DNA from: JAXGRD01 sp050946655
Lineage (GTDB): Bacteria; Bacillota; Clostridia; Peptostreptococcales; Anaerovoracaceae
Assembly (NCBI GenBank): GCA_050946655.1
Contig: JBMNVE010000031.1
Span: 1-21,340 of the forward strand
Reading direction: 5' to 3'
Length of the DNA: 21,340 nucleotides
Shown here: positions 14,135-21,340 of the stretch, one piece after another
Numbering within the stretch: the stretch's first letter is position 1
Layout of the letters: every line of letters starts with the position of its first letter
Made by a program: the position numbers and the translations under genes
Notes under the pieces: model-generated
Told to the model about the DNA's origin: nothing
Database searches by the model: none
What the model saw: only the letters and a program-made list of their open reading frames with translations

Positions 14135-15307
14135 ATGAATGCTAAACTGAGAGTGATTGAAGGGGGCCTTCTGCCCAAAGAAAAATGTGAACGAAGATTC
14201 ATTTCGGCATACGTGACGGATACTCGGCTGATGGGTGTCCTGGGGATGCATATCCATTGGAGCTTGGTGGACTGTTACCAAGCGTCGGACCTTCACCAAT
14301 TTTTTTACTTCGATGTTGAAGAGTTCGGCTTTGAGACCTACCAAAGCTATTGGGGGAGTGATGTTCACGAGATCCAGCTGCTGGAGCAGTCGGTGATCAG
14401 CCCCTTAGGGGGGAAGAAGATCGACATTTCCCAAAAGGAAGCGGCCGCCCTTCTGAAGGAATATGCGGATTTCAATGAGAAACACAATCTCCCCATGCCT
14501 TCACCTGCTGCTGAGTATGGGTCTTTGCTCAACTCCGCCCTTCCTCTTTCTCGGGAAGAGGATGATCTTCTCCGAAAAAAACTGTACACCAGGATCCAAA
14601 GCGAGTATCAGCTGATCCACTATTTTCTCATGCGGTGCTTTAGCAAGGACCCCCAAGGTGCTTTACGACTTTGCAAGCCGGATGTCCCAACGGATCTATA
14701 TGATGAGTATCCGGCGGCGACTTTATGCAAGGATACCATCGACGAGAAAGACGGTTGGTTTCTCTGCGAATCCCTCCTTGAAATCCAGGGCAAATACATG
14801 ATCACCATTTCACGGATCAAGGTGGAGGATATGCTGGTTTCCCGTTTCCAACGGGTGTCTTCCTTCCCCGTCACATCCACGGAAGCTTCCCTCATGCTCT
14901 CCCGGCCGGAGTTTGTTACCGTCTATGAGATCATGACCTCCCCCGGCATGCTGGAGGAGGAAAGCCTGGAGTTTCATTTCAACACTGCTGTGACCCTTCA
15001 CAACAACGGCAAACTGTTCCTTGCTTTTAACAACAACAATGATCACGTGGATCGCAGGGTCTTTCGACTCAGCGAAGACGTATTCGGCCTCTACTACATC
15101 ACCGACTCCGGTCAATTCTTGGTGGCATCATACGACATCCGATCCATCAAAGCCTTGGAAGGGGATCTTTTGTCCAGCACCTTTGGCAAGTACCTCCTTC
15201 CCACAGCAAAATACGAGTTCAAAGAACCCGTACTTTATGAGTTTATGCAAAGTGACTATGAATACTTCGAGGATTTTCTGGACGATATCCGAGATGATGG
15301 GGAGTGA
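14135..15307 (+). CDS. Conserved-looking protein of unknown function
   Basis: A 390-residue protein I do not recognise. It has no signal peptide, no membrane segment and no obvious catalytic motif. The N-terminal part (about 1-110) is rich in aromatic and acidic residues with a possible beta-rich fold (MHIHWSLVDC, FYFDVEEFGFETYQSYWGSD); a helical, charged middle follows (130-200, KEAAALLKEYADFNEKHNLP); the C-terminal half alternates beta-like strands and ends in a strongly acidic stretch. Codon use matches the neighbours, so it is not obviously foreign. There is no Shine-Dalgarno sequence, and a -10 box ends 6 nt before the ATG, so translation is probably leaderless. An in-frame start at 14030 would lie before the promoter. 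It is convergent with the serine hydrolase; the stop codons are 3 bp apart. Confidence 0.75.
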   Translation: MNAKLRVIEGGLLPKEKCERRFISAYVTDTRLMGVLGMHIHWSLVDCYQASDLHQFFYFDVEEFGFETYQSYWGSDVHEIQLLEQSVISPLGGKKIDISQKEAAALLKEYADFNEKHNLPMPSPAAEYGSLLNSALPLSREEDDLLRKKLYTRIQSEYQLIHYFLMRCFSKDPQGALRLCKPDVPTDLYDEYPAATLCKDTIDEKDGWFLCESLLEIQGKYMITISRIKVEDMLVSRFQRVSSFPVTSTEASLMLSRPEFVTVYEIMTSPGMLEEESLEFHFNTAVTLHNNGKLFLAFNNNNDHVDRRVFRLSEDVFGLYYITDSGQFLVASYDIRSIKALEGDLLSSTFGKYLLPTAKYEFKEPVLYEFMQSDYEYFEDFLDDIRDDGE

Positions 15308-15310
15308 GGC

Positions 15311-16330
15311 TCACTTTCCGGTGAGAATGTCAAACACCCCTCTGTTCAGTCGCTTTACCGGACTTCTCGTCAAGTTTGACATGACGGTGATGGAACAGTC
15401 CAGCTGAGGACAGATCCAGAAGCTGGATCGAAATCCGTCGTCGTTTCCTTCGTGGCCCAGCAAATCATATCCGTTCTGCTGGCGCATGAACCAGGACAAT
15501 CCCATCCCTTCCCCGTTGTTGGGCACTTCCGTATACACCTTCCACATTTCCTCGTAGGATGCCGGGGAAAGTATTTTTTTACCCAAATGGGCATCCCCCC
15601 ACTTCTGCATATCTCTTCCGGTGGAGGTAAGAGTGGAGCTGGGACCGTGAGCCCTGTTATAGGGGTAGTGCTCCACGATAAAGACGTGGTTTTCTTTATC
15701 CTTTCCGTGGGGCTGTGCCATGGCCTTTCCGTCTCGCTGAAAGGTCAGAAAGGTGGAGTCCTTCATGTCCAGAGGGTCCAAGATCCGTTCCTTTATGTAT
15801 TCTTCAAAGGTCTTTCCGGAAACCCGGGAAATGACACATCCAAGGATCTCATAGGCAATATTGCTGTATTTGAAGTTGCCCTCTTCCGGGTCCCAGGAAA
15901 GCTTGGAATGCTTCACCTCATCACTTCGGCAGTACCGCTCCAAAGCCCCTTCGTCGGTTTCCCGCATCTCCCAATGGTAGTCGGAAACATCCCCCATGCC
16001 GGAGGTGTGATTGAGCATCTGCCGCAAGGTGATTCTGGGAAGGCGTTCATCATCTATGACCAGCCAGGGAAGTATCTCAGAGACTTTATCCTCCAAGGTC
16101 AGTTTCCCCTCTTCACACAGCTGCATGATGGCCGTCGCCACAAAGAGCTTGGACACGGAGGCCATGTGAAAGGCGTCATCTTCCTTTAGTGGCTCCTGTG
16201 TTAACTTGTTTCTGTATCCGGCCACACCAACATAGGAAAAATCTCCTTGCTTTACCGAGAGGCAAAGGCCCGGCAGGTCGTAGTAGTACAGGCATTCTTG
16301 TAAATAGTTGTCTAATTTCTTTTTCATCAT
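15311..16330 (-). CDS. Serine hydrolase, beta-lactamase (class C/PBP4*) family
   Basis: A 339-residue protein of the penicillin-binding-like serine hydrolase fold. The catalytic SxxK is SVSK (Ser58, Lys61); the second motif is YSN (155-157); HEG (293-295) stands where KTG/HTG occurs. The NHTSGMGD stretch near 107 is typical of the family. There is no signal peptide, so it is cytoplasmic and probably an esterase or D-amino-acid peptidase, not a resistance beta-lactamase. The start is ATG 16330 (or the adjacent ATG 16327). No Shine-Dalgarno sequence is present; an extended -10 TGCTATAAT ends 6 nt upstream, predicting a leaderless transcript. It is divergent from the AKR-ferredoxin gene and shares its -10 element. 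Confidence 0.88.
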   Translation of the reverse strand: MMKKKLDNYLQECLYYYDLPGLCLSVKQGDFSYVGVAGYRNKLTQEPLKEDDAFHMASVSKLFVATAIMQLCEEGKLTLEDKVSEILPWLVIDDERLPRITLRQMLNHTSGMGDVSDYHWEMRETDEGALERYCRSDEVKHSKLSWDPEEGNFKYSNIAYEILGCVISRVSGKTFEEYIKERILDPLDMKDSTFLTFQRDGKAMAQPHGKDKENHVFIVEHYPYNRAHGPSSTLTSTGRDMQKWGDAHLGKKILSPASYEEMWKVYTEVPNNGEGMGLSWFMRQQNGYDLLGHEGNDDGFRSSFWICPQLDCSITVMSNLTRSPVKRLNRGVFDILTGK

Positions 16331-16345
16331 GGTATAATTATAGCA
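16330..16345. promoter_or_regulatory. Shared palindromic extended -10 for divergent genes
   Basis: The decamer TATAATTATA (16333-16342) is its own reverse complement, so each strand reads TATAAT (plus 16333-16338, minus 16342-16337). Each copy is preceded by an extended TGn (TGG on plus, TGC on minus). Predicted starts are about 16345 on the plus strand and 16330 on the minus strand. A possible plus -35 TTGTCT is at 16308-16313 with a long 19-bp spacer; no good minus -35 is visible. Only one polymerase could occupy the element at a time. Confidence 0.75.
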
Positions 16346-16375
16346 TAAAATGTATGTAATTTGGAGGTGTATGTG

Positions 16376-17503
16376 ATGCAATACAGGACTTGGAACAAAA
16401 TCGGCAAAGAGGTCTCCCTTTTAGGGACCGGGACCATGCGCCTTCCCTTAACCGAAGCCGGGGAGATCCATGAGGCTGCCGCCATAGAGATGATCCGCCA
16501 CTCCATCGACCAAGGAGTCAACTACGTGGATACCGCCTGGATGTACCACGACGGCAAAAGCGAAGTAGTGGTGGGTAAGGCCCTAAGAGACGGCTACCGG
16601 GAAAAGGTATTTTTGGCGGATAAACTGCCGGTCTGGTACACAAAGACGGAAGATGAGATGGAAGATCTCTTTGAAACCCAGCTTCAGCGATGTGAAACGG
16701 GCCACTTCGATATGTACCTTCTCCATAGTGTGGATCAGCCGGTATGGAAACGGGCGATGAAGCTGAACGCCTTGGAGTTTCTGGAGAAAAAGAGGGCTGA
16801 GGGAAAGATAACCTATCTGGGGTTTTCCTTCCATGGGGAAGAGGACTTCTTTCCCCAAGTAGTCGATGCTCATGACTGGGACTTCTGCCAGATCCAGCTG
16901 AACTACATGGATGCCAATATCCAGGCAGGGGTTGCCGGCCTAAAATACGCAGGAGAAAAGGGCTTGCCCGTGGTGATCATGGAGCCCCTCAAAGGGGGGA
17001 AGCTGACGGACAATATCCCTCCTGTGATCCGGGAGGTGTGGGATTCTGCACCGGTCTGCCGGACACCGGCGGAATGGGCCTTTCGCTGGGTCGCCGACTT
17101 TCCGGAAGTTTCCACCATCCTCAGTGGCATGAGCTCCGCCGGGCAGCTGCAAGAGAACTTGCGGATCCTTGACGATGCCAGGCCCAATACCCTTACAGAC
17201 GAAGAACATTCCCTCATCCAAAGGGCAGCCGACCTTTACAATGAACTGATCCGGTACTCCTGCACTGCCTGCAAGTACTGTATGCCATGTCCTCAAAAGA
17301 TCGATATCCCAAGGGTCATGGAATATTACAACGAGTGGTTCCTCTACGACCAGAACCCTAAAACCAGGGAGGCCTACTACATGTGGCTCCCCAAAGGGAA
17401 AAGGGCATCGGATTGTGTGGCCTGCAAGGCATGTGAGGAGGTATGTCCTCAGCAGCTGCCCATCATCGAAGCCATGAAAAAGTCCGCAGACATATTTGAG
17501 TAA
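16376..17503 (+). CDS. Aldo/keto reductase with C-terminal 2[4Fe-4S] ferredoxin domain
   Basis: A 375-residue fusion. The TIM-barrel aldo/keto reductase part (1-285) keeps the catalytic tetrad Asp52, Tyr57, Lys83 and His117 (VDTAWMY, ADKLP, LLHS). The C-terminal part (290-365) has two four-cysteine clusters: Cys296, 299, 302 and 305, then Cys347, 350, 353 and 357, each followed by proline, as in bacterial ferredoxins. Such fusions are common in anaerobes and should pass electrons between NAD(P)H and an Fe-S chain; the carbonyl substrate is unknown. GGAGGTG (16363-16369) is 6 nt before ATG 16376. It is divergent from the serine hydrolase with a shared -10 element. Confidence 0.93.
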   Translation: MQYRTWNKIGKEVSLLGTGTMRLPLTEAGEIHEAAAIEMIRHSIDQGVNYVDTAWMYHDGKSEVVVGKALRDGYREKVFLADKLPVWYTKTEDEMEDLFETQLQRCETGHFDMYLLHSVDQPVWKRAMKLNALEFLEKKRAEGKITYLGFSFHGEEDFFPQVVDAHDWDFCQIQLNYMDANIQAGVAGLKYAGEKGLPVVIMEPLKGGKLTDNIPPVIREVWDSAPVCRTPAEWAFRWVADFPEVSTILSGMSSAGQLQENLRILDDARPNTLTDEEHSLIQRAADLYNELIRYSCTACKYCMPCPQKIDIPRVMEYYNEWFLYDQNPKTREAYYMWLPKGKRASDCVACKACEEVCPQQLPIIEAMKKSADIFE

Positions 17504-17527
17504 GCGGTAAAAGCCGGCCCGTTTTTT
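17504..17527 (+). terminator. Possible terminator after the AKR gene
   Basis: A short CGG/CCG stem around TAAAAG and a GC-rich segment lead into TTTTTT (17522-17527) directly after the stop codon. The stem is weak, so this is a low-confidence call. Confidence 0.4.
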
Positions 17528-17538
17528 CTACATTCCCT

Positions 17539-19020
17539 TTATGCAACAAAGAAGGGAATGATGTACAGGAGGATGGTCACTACCACAGCAAGGACCACAA
17601 TCGTTGCCCAAACCTTAAATTCCCTGTCCATCTTTCTTCTCTCTGCAGCCGGAGGATCTTCATGGTCCATGATCACATGGGCCAATTCTTCGTCTCCCTT
17701 GCTTCCATAAATCTTGCGGCATATCCCGTAGAGGATTAGGCCACCCGCACACCATGCAAGACCGGTGAAGATGGCATCCCTGTTCAGCTGAGTCATCATG
17801 ATGATGTAGATCACCGCGCTGATGGGCGCACCGATCTGCACCAGAGGAGCCCTGTATGGTCTCTTAAGATCCGGCATCTTTCGACGCAAGAAGACGGCTG
17901 CCGATATGCCGATGACGTAATAGAACAGGTCGGCAAAGAGGCTGAGAGAGCCGATGTAGATCAGGGATCCGGAGCCCACCAAAAGCAGGGTAAGCACGCC
18001 AAGGGAAATAATGGCTACATAGGGGGTCTGGAATCTGCTGTGGACTTTGGCAAAAACTGCCGGCAGGGATCCGTCTCGCGCCATGGCAAACAGGTATCTG
18101 GGCGGTACGGATATGCTGGAATTGAGGGTGGAAAAATCACCGCCAAAGGCTATCCCCGCGCTGAGCAAAATCAGCGGGATCCCCAATATCCCCGCCGTGA
18201 TCATGGCGTCGGCATAGGGTGCCGCAGCTTCTGATATCACCTTAAGGTTTTCCGTAGGTACGATGCCCACCAGGAACCATTGAAAAAGGCCATTGACTGC
18301 AAATACGATAAAGGGAGCCAAAAACAGTGCTCTGGGTATATTGATATGCGGGTATTTGATCTCTTCCCCCATGGCGCAGCAAGTTTCAAAGCCTGCAAAG
18401 CACCACCAGATGAGAGCAACGCCGCCGATCATGCTCACCCCTGAAAAGTCCACGTAATCGGGAAGGGCCACATAGTTGTTCCAACCGATCTTGGGCATCA
18501 TCAGGAGGAACCAAACCAAGGCAACCCCCCAAAAGAAAAACATGAATCCGTTTTGCAGCTTTCCTGTGATTTCCACGCCCCTCACGCTGAGAATGACAAA
18601 AATGATAATGATGATGCAGGCAATGGCCACATCGCTTAGGGGAAGTTTGATGCCCAGGGCACCGAAAAATGTCCTGAAGTAGAAACTGAAGGCCAGAGCC
18701 TCTCCGCCGGTAACGGCCACTAAGGAAATGACGAAGTTCCATCCGGCTAGAAAGCCGAAGGGCCGTCCAATGCCCAGAGAAGCATATTTATAGGTGCCCC
18801 CTGCATAGGGCAAAGCCGCGCTCATTTCCGCGTAGAGTAGCGCCGGGTATACACTGATGGCCATGGCGATAAAGGTAGCGATGATCACACCGGCACCCCA
18901 CATGCCTACCACATTTCCGCCTAAGGTGAACAGGCCTACACCGATGACCGTCCCCACCGTTATGGTGATGGCCTCCCGCATGCCGAAGGTTCGCTTTAAG
19001 GTTTTCAATCCATTGTCCAT
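17539..19020 (-). CDS. APC-superfamily amino acid permease
   Basis: A 493-residue membrane protein with 12 or more hydrophobic helices. The first helix has the APC signature TVGTVIGVGLFTLGG (about 21-35), and conserved ALPYAGGTY follows helix 2; a charged segment (about 440-465) precedes a last helix near the C-terminus. It should import an amino acid or polyamine by cation coupling or exchange; which one is not readable. AAGGAAGGA precedes ATG 19020. The promoter at 19047-19075 serves only this gene. A 9-bp inverted repeat (17531-17539 with 17552-17560) encloses the stop codon, without a U-run on the minus strand. An amino-acid permease next to a secreted M28 peptidase fits peptide scavenging, though they look like separate units. 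Confidence 0.9.
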   Translation of the reverse strand: MDNGLKTLKRTFGMREAITITVGTVIGVGLFTLGGNVVGMWGAGVIIATFIAMAISVYPALLYAEMSAALPYAGGTYKYASLGIGRPFGFLAGWNFVISLVAVTGGEALAFSFYFRTFFGALGIKLPLSDVAIACIIIIIFVILSVRGVEITGKLQNGFMFFFWGVALVWFLLMMPKIGWNNYVALPDYVDFSGVSMIGGVALIWWCFAGFETCCAMGEEIKYPHINIPRALFLAPFIVFAVNGLFQWFLVGIVPTENLKVISEAAAPYADAMITAGILGIPLILLSAGIAFGGDFSTLNSSISVPPRYLFAMARDGSLPAVFAKVHSRFQTPYVAIISLGVLTLLLVGSGSLIYIGSLSLFADLFYYVIGISAAVFLRRKMPDLKRPYRAPLVQIGAPISAVIYIIMMTQLNRDAIFTGLAWCAGGLILYGICRKIYGSKGDEELAHVIMDHEDPPAAERRKMDREFKVWATIVVLAVVVTILLYIIPFFVA

Positions 19021-19046
19021 GTTTTCTTCCTTCCTTTCCGCGAATC

Positions 19047-19075
19047 ATTATATCTTTATTCTATATTGCTGTAAA
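19047..19075 (-). promoter_or_regulatory. Promoter of the APC permease gene
   Basis: Minus strand: TTTACA (19070-19075), a 17-bp spacer, and TATAAT (19047-19052). The predicted start near 19040 leaves a leader of about 20 nt containing the ribosome binding site. Confidence 0.75.
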
Positions 19076-19105
19076 GAGGTGAAGGGAAGACCGATGGGGA
19101 TAGAA

Positions 19106-19137
19106 AGGAGCCTGCAAGGGTGATCCTGCAGACTCCT
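19106..19137 (-). terminator. Terminator after the M28 peptidase gene
   Basis: Inverted repeat AGGAG-C-CTGCA with TGCAG-A-CTCCT (5 bp, one mismatch, 5 bp, then two more pairs after a bulge) around a GTGAT loop. On the minus strand it is followed by TTTCTATCC. It lies 21 nt past the peptidase stop and before the permease promoter. Confidence 0.65.
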
Positions 19138-19158
19138 TTTGCCTTACTTAGTGATTCC

Positions 19159-21315
19159 TCACTTCATCATGGCACCGATTTCTTTCATGGCTTTCATTTC
19201 TTCTTCCAGATACTGCTTATATATCTTCTTTTGCTTTTCTATTTCGCCCTTGTAGATGGCGATTTCCTGGGTGAAGTCATCCCCGTCTTTTTTCTGGAGA
19301 AGAGAGATGGTTGCCTCGTAGGATTCCGCCAGAGGAGATACCTTGCCCGTTCCCCAGTTAAGCTTTCCGGGGTTTTTGCTCTCCGTCAGGGCATCTATCT
19401 GGTCCACACCTACTTCCTTGCTGAAGCCATAGAAGGTATATTCCGCCGCCCCGTTGATGTTCCACGCCAGATCCAAGGCACCTGTCTCATCATCGTTGTA
19501 TAGAACGCCTTCTTCCAGTGCCTTTACGACGCCCTGCATATTTTTGATGTTGTCCTGTGCCATGCCGTGCTTTACATAGACGCTTTCGGAAAGGTTCAGC
19601 CAGTAGAATTCGTCTTGGAGGGATTTGAAGATCTTTCTGGATTTCTCATTTAACTTGGCCCCCTCTTTCCGGGCCTTCTTCATCTCTTCCTTATCCCCTT
19701 TGATGGCTGCCTGCTCATACCGCTCATTGACATCGTTGATCTTTGCCGTATAATCCTTTCCCGCTTCATGGAAGGCATCCAGCTCTTTCTGGTATTTCTT
19801 TAGGTCCACTCCTGCTGCCTTGGCGATGTCCTCGTCCAAGGATTCCTTTAAGTAATCATAGGTGGCGGTGAAGTCCAATGGCATGGCCGGCATCTTGTCC
19901 AGCATGATCAATAGACTTCCGTAGGTTTGGATATTGTATTTGAAAACATCCTTGTTGTAAGTTTTTTCTGTATCCCAAGCGGTGTGGTAATGATCCATGT
20001 ACCATCCGTTGCCGTAGTTGTGCATATTGGTGATGGTAGGAACCCCAGAGATGCGATAGGAAATGTTGTCGTCATAGGTACCGGCCGGCTTAGTTTCTTC
20101 CATCATCCCCTCGGGAAACACTCCTCCCTCTCCTTCCGGAACAAAGCCGCTGTCACTGACAAAAGTCTTGATCAATGCATCGTATTCCGGCACACTACGG
20201 GCCTGCAGCTGTTTAGCATCGTCACTGTAGGCGGGGAGTTCGAAGTTCAATATCGCTTTGGTTTTATCCGCCCATTCCGGCTTGGCCTCCTGGATCAGCT
20301 TCCATGAGCCTACGGCCCAGTCAAACTCCGTGCCGGAAGTCCCCCACTCTTCTGCGCCATGACATACAAAGACAATGTCGTTTTCCGGCTTATATCCGGA
20401 GTCCTTCAGAGCCTTTGCCATGGTCAAAGACAGAGATACCGCCGCACAATTATCCTGGAAGCCGTAGAAGTAGACGTCATAGTGAGAAGATATGATGATT
20501 TGCTCTTTATCGCTCTTTCCTTTGATCTTACCCACCACATTATAGGAGGTGCCTTCACCGGGCGTCACCTGGTTATCCACAACCAAAGTTGCCTTTACAC
20601 CGCCTTTCTTGGCCGCCTTGATAATCTCTTTCCCTTGCTTTTTACTGATGCTGACACAGGGGATGGATGCCTTGGTGCAGATGTCCTGCATATTCACTGC
20701 ATCATCGGAAACCTGAGCATAACCGCCCCTCGTATAAGTCATGATCGCAGCAGCACCTTGCAGCTTTGCTTCTTCCAGAGGAAGATTGATCCAATACTCA
20801 TTATACTGATCCACGGAAGCGATGACGATCTTTCCTTTTACATCTTTGCCCTCGTAGTCGGAAGCCTTCCCCTCTCCTACATCTACTACTTCTGCGGTGA
20901 TCCCGTTTTCATCGGTGCCATGAGAGGCATAGGACACCGGGGTGAAGGGTTTCACTCCTTCCATGGTAAAACTTCCTCCACGAAACTCCCATTTGTCCAC
21001 GCTGACGGGGATTTTTTCCACCTCATCCAGGCCCAGCTCATTCATGGCCTCCACCAAATAATCTGCCCCTTTGTGCTCCGCATCACTTCCCGCCGTTCGG
21101 AAGCCCACTTCCGAAGAGTGCAGATCCTTGTTCACGGACAGTTCCTTGGCCGTATCAAAGGCATAGTCCATATCGATTTTTTCCGCATACTTGTTGACAT
21201 CCTCTGTCATGGATAAATCAGTCTTGGTCCCGCTACAGCCGGGTAGGATCGCCAGGACGATCACCATCACCATAGCCACCAAGAGGGCCACCATTCTCCT
21301 CGATTTCATTTGCAC
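19159..21315 (-). CDS. M28-family metallopeptidase, predicted lipoprotein
   Basis: A 718-residue secreted peptidase. The N-terminal hydrophobic segment ends in a lipobox, ILPGC (Cys27), so it is probably tethered outside the membrane. Residues about 130-250 resemble a protease-associated (PA) insert. The M28 zinc domain (about 255-480) shows SSHYD (His278, Asp280), Asp288 (DNCAAV), CHGAEEWG (Glu322, Glu323), Glu359 (LNFEL) and His444 (DHYHTAWDT), the full co-catalytic metal set. A long charged, helical extension fills 490-718, with coiled-coil-like runs of Lys/Glu; its role is unknown. The start is a GTG at 21315, 6 nt after GGAGG; ATG 21309 is 12 nt away. It is likely an aminopeptidase releasing amino acids from peptides. 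Its promoter lies outside or at the very end of the window. Confidence 0.9.
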   Translation of the reverse strand: MQMKSRRMVALLVAMVMVIVLAILPGCSGTKTDLSMTEDVNKYAEKIDMDYAFDTAKELSVNKDLHSSEVGFRTAGSDAEHKGADYLVEAMNELGLDEVEKIPVSVDKWEFRGGSFTMEGVKPFTPVSYASHGTDENGITAEVVDVGEGKASDYEGKDVKGKIVIASVDQYNEYWINLPLEEAKLQGAAAIMTYTRGGYAQVSDDAVNMQDICTKASIPCVSISKKQGKEIIKAAKKGGVKATLVVDNQVTPGEGTSYNVVGKIKGKSDKEQIIISSHYDVYFYGFQDNCAAVSLSLTMAKALKDSGYKPENDIVFVCHGAEEWGTSGTEFDWAVGSWKLIQEAKPEWADKTKAILNFELPAYSDDAKQLQARSVPEYDALIKTFVSDSGFVPEGEGGVFPEGMMEETKPAGTYDDNISYRISGVPTITNMHNYGNGWYMDHYHTAWDTEKTYNKDVFKYNIQTYGSLLIMLDKMPAMPLDFTATYDYLKESLDEDIAKAAGVDLKKYQKELDAFHEAGKDYTAKINDVNERYEQAAIKGDKEEMKKARKEGAKLNEKSRKIFKSLQDEFYWLNLSESVYVKHGMAQDNIKNMQGVVKALEEGVLYNDDETGALDLAWNINGAAEYTFYGFSKEVGVDQIDALTESKNPGKLNWGTGKVSPLAESYEATISLLQKKDGDDFTQEIAIYKGEIEKQKKIYKQYLEEEMKAMKEIGAMMK

Positions 21316-21340
21316 TACCTTCCTCCTTTCATCTTATATC

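Noticed and set aside
15311..16330. Antibiotic-resistance beta-lactamase
   Set aside because: There is no signal peptide and the third motif is HEG, so a cytoplasmic esterase or peptidase of the same fold is more likely.

Overview
The window looks like chromosomal DNA from a low-to-mid GC Bacillota, most likely a Clostridia-type anaerobe. The reasons are near-universal strong GGAGG ribosome binding sites, sigma-A promoters (TTGACA/TATAAT), an S-box (SAM-I) riboswitch, UPF0251 and NifX-like genes, a ferredoxin-fused aldo/keto reductase, and amino-acid and hydantoin catabolism. I see no rRNA, tRNA, insertion sequence, phage gene or CRISPR array. The assignment is by gene style, not by a search.

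Layout. (1) 20-4121: a MarR-type regulator and a two-subunit ABC exporter form one overlapping operon. Its promoter lies inside a perfect palindrome, the expected autorepressor site. (2) 4157-5733: a membrane-anchored polysaccharide deacetylase of PdaC architecture with its own promoter and terminator. (3) 5742-7026: an OPA-like MFS transporter whose -10 box lies 7 nt from its ATG. (4) 7008-10259, minus strand: metK, aspartate kinase and a YgjP-like zinc protein in one operon behind a SAM-I riboswitch and terminator. (5) 10283-13078, minus strand: an N-carbamoyl-amino-acid hydrolase (M20) and a dihydropyrimidinase/hydantoinase operon. (6) 13110-14019, minus strand: a UPF0251 DNA-binding protein and a NifX-like protein with a His/Cys tail, behind a promoter carrying two exact 22-bp direct repeats. 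(7) 14100-15307: a 390-residue protein of unknown family. (8) 15311-17503: a serine hydrolase and an AKR-ferredoxin fusion, divergent from one shared palindromic -10 element. (9) 17539-21340, minus strand: an APC amino-acid permease and an M28 lipoprotein peptidase.

How the genes work together. The metK block ties SAM level to production of SAM and of aspartyl phosphate, the entry to methionine. The hydrolase pair can ring-open hydantoins or dihydropyrimidines and then remove the carbamoyl group, giving amino acids. The secreted peptidase and APC permease fit peptide and amino-acid scavenging.

The least ordinary signals are regulatory. Three genes (MFS, the unknown 390-residue protein, the serine hydrolase) have no Shine-Dalgarno sequence and a -10 box only 6-7 nt before ATG, which predicts leaderless mRNAs, while every other gene has an SD sequence, most of them strong. 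One of these shares a fully palindromic extended -10 with a divergent gene. I did not find convincing evidence of a wholly new multi-gene system; the best candidates for new biology are the leaderless set, the shared -10, and the repeat-controlled UPF0251/NifX pair.
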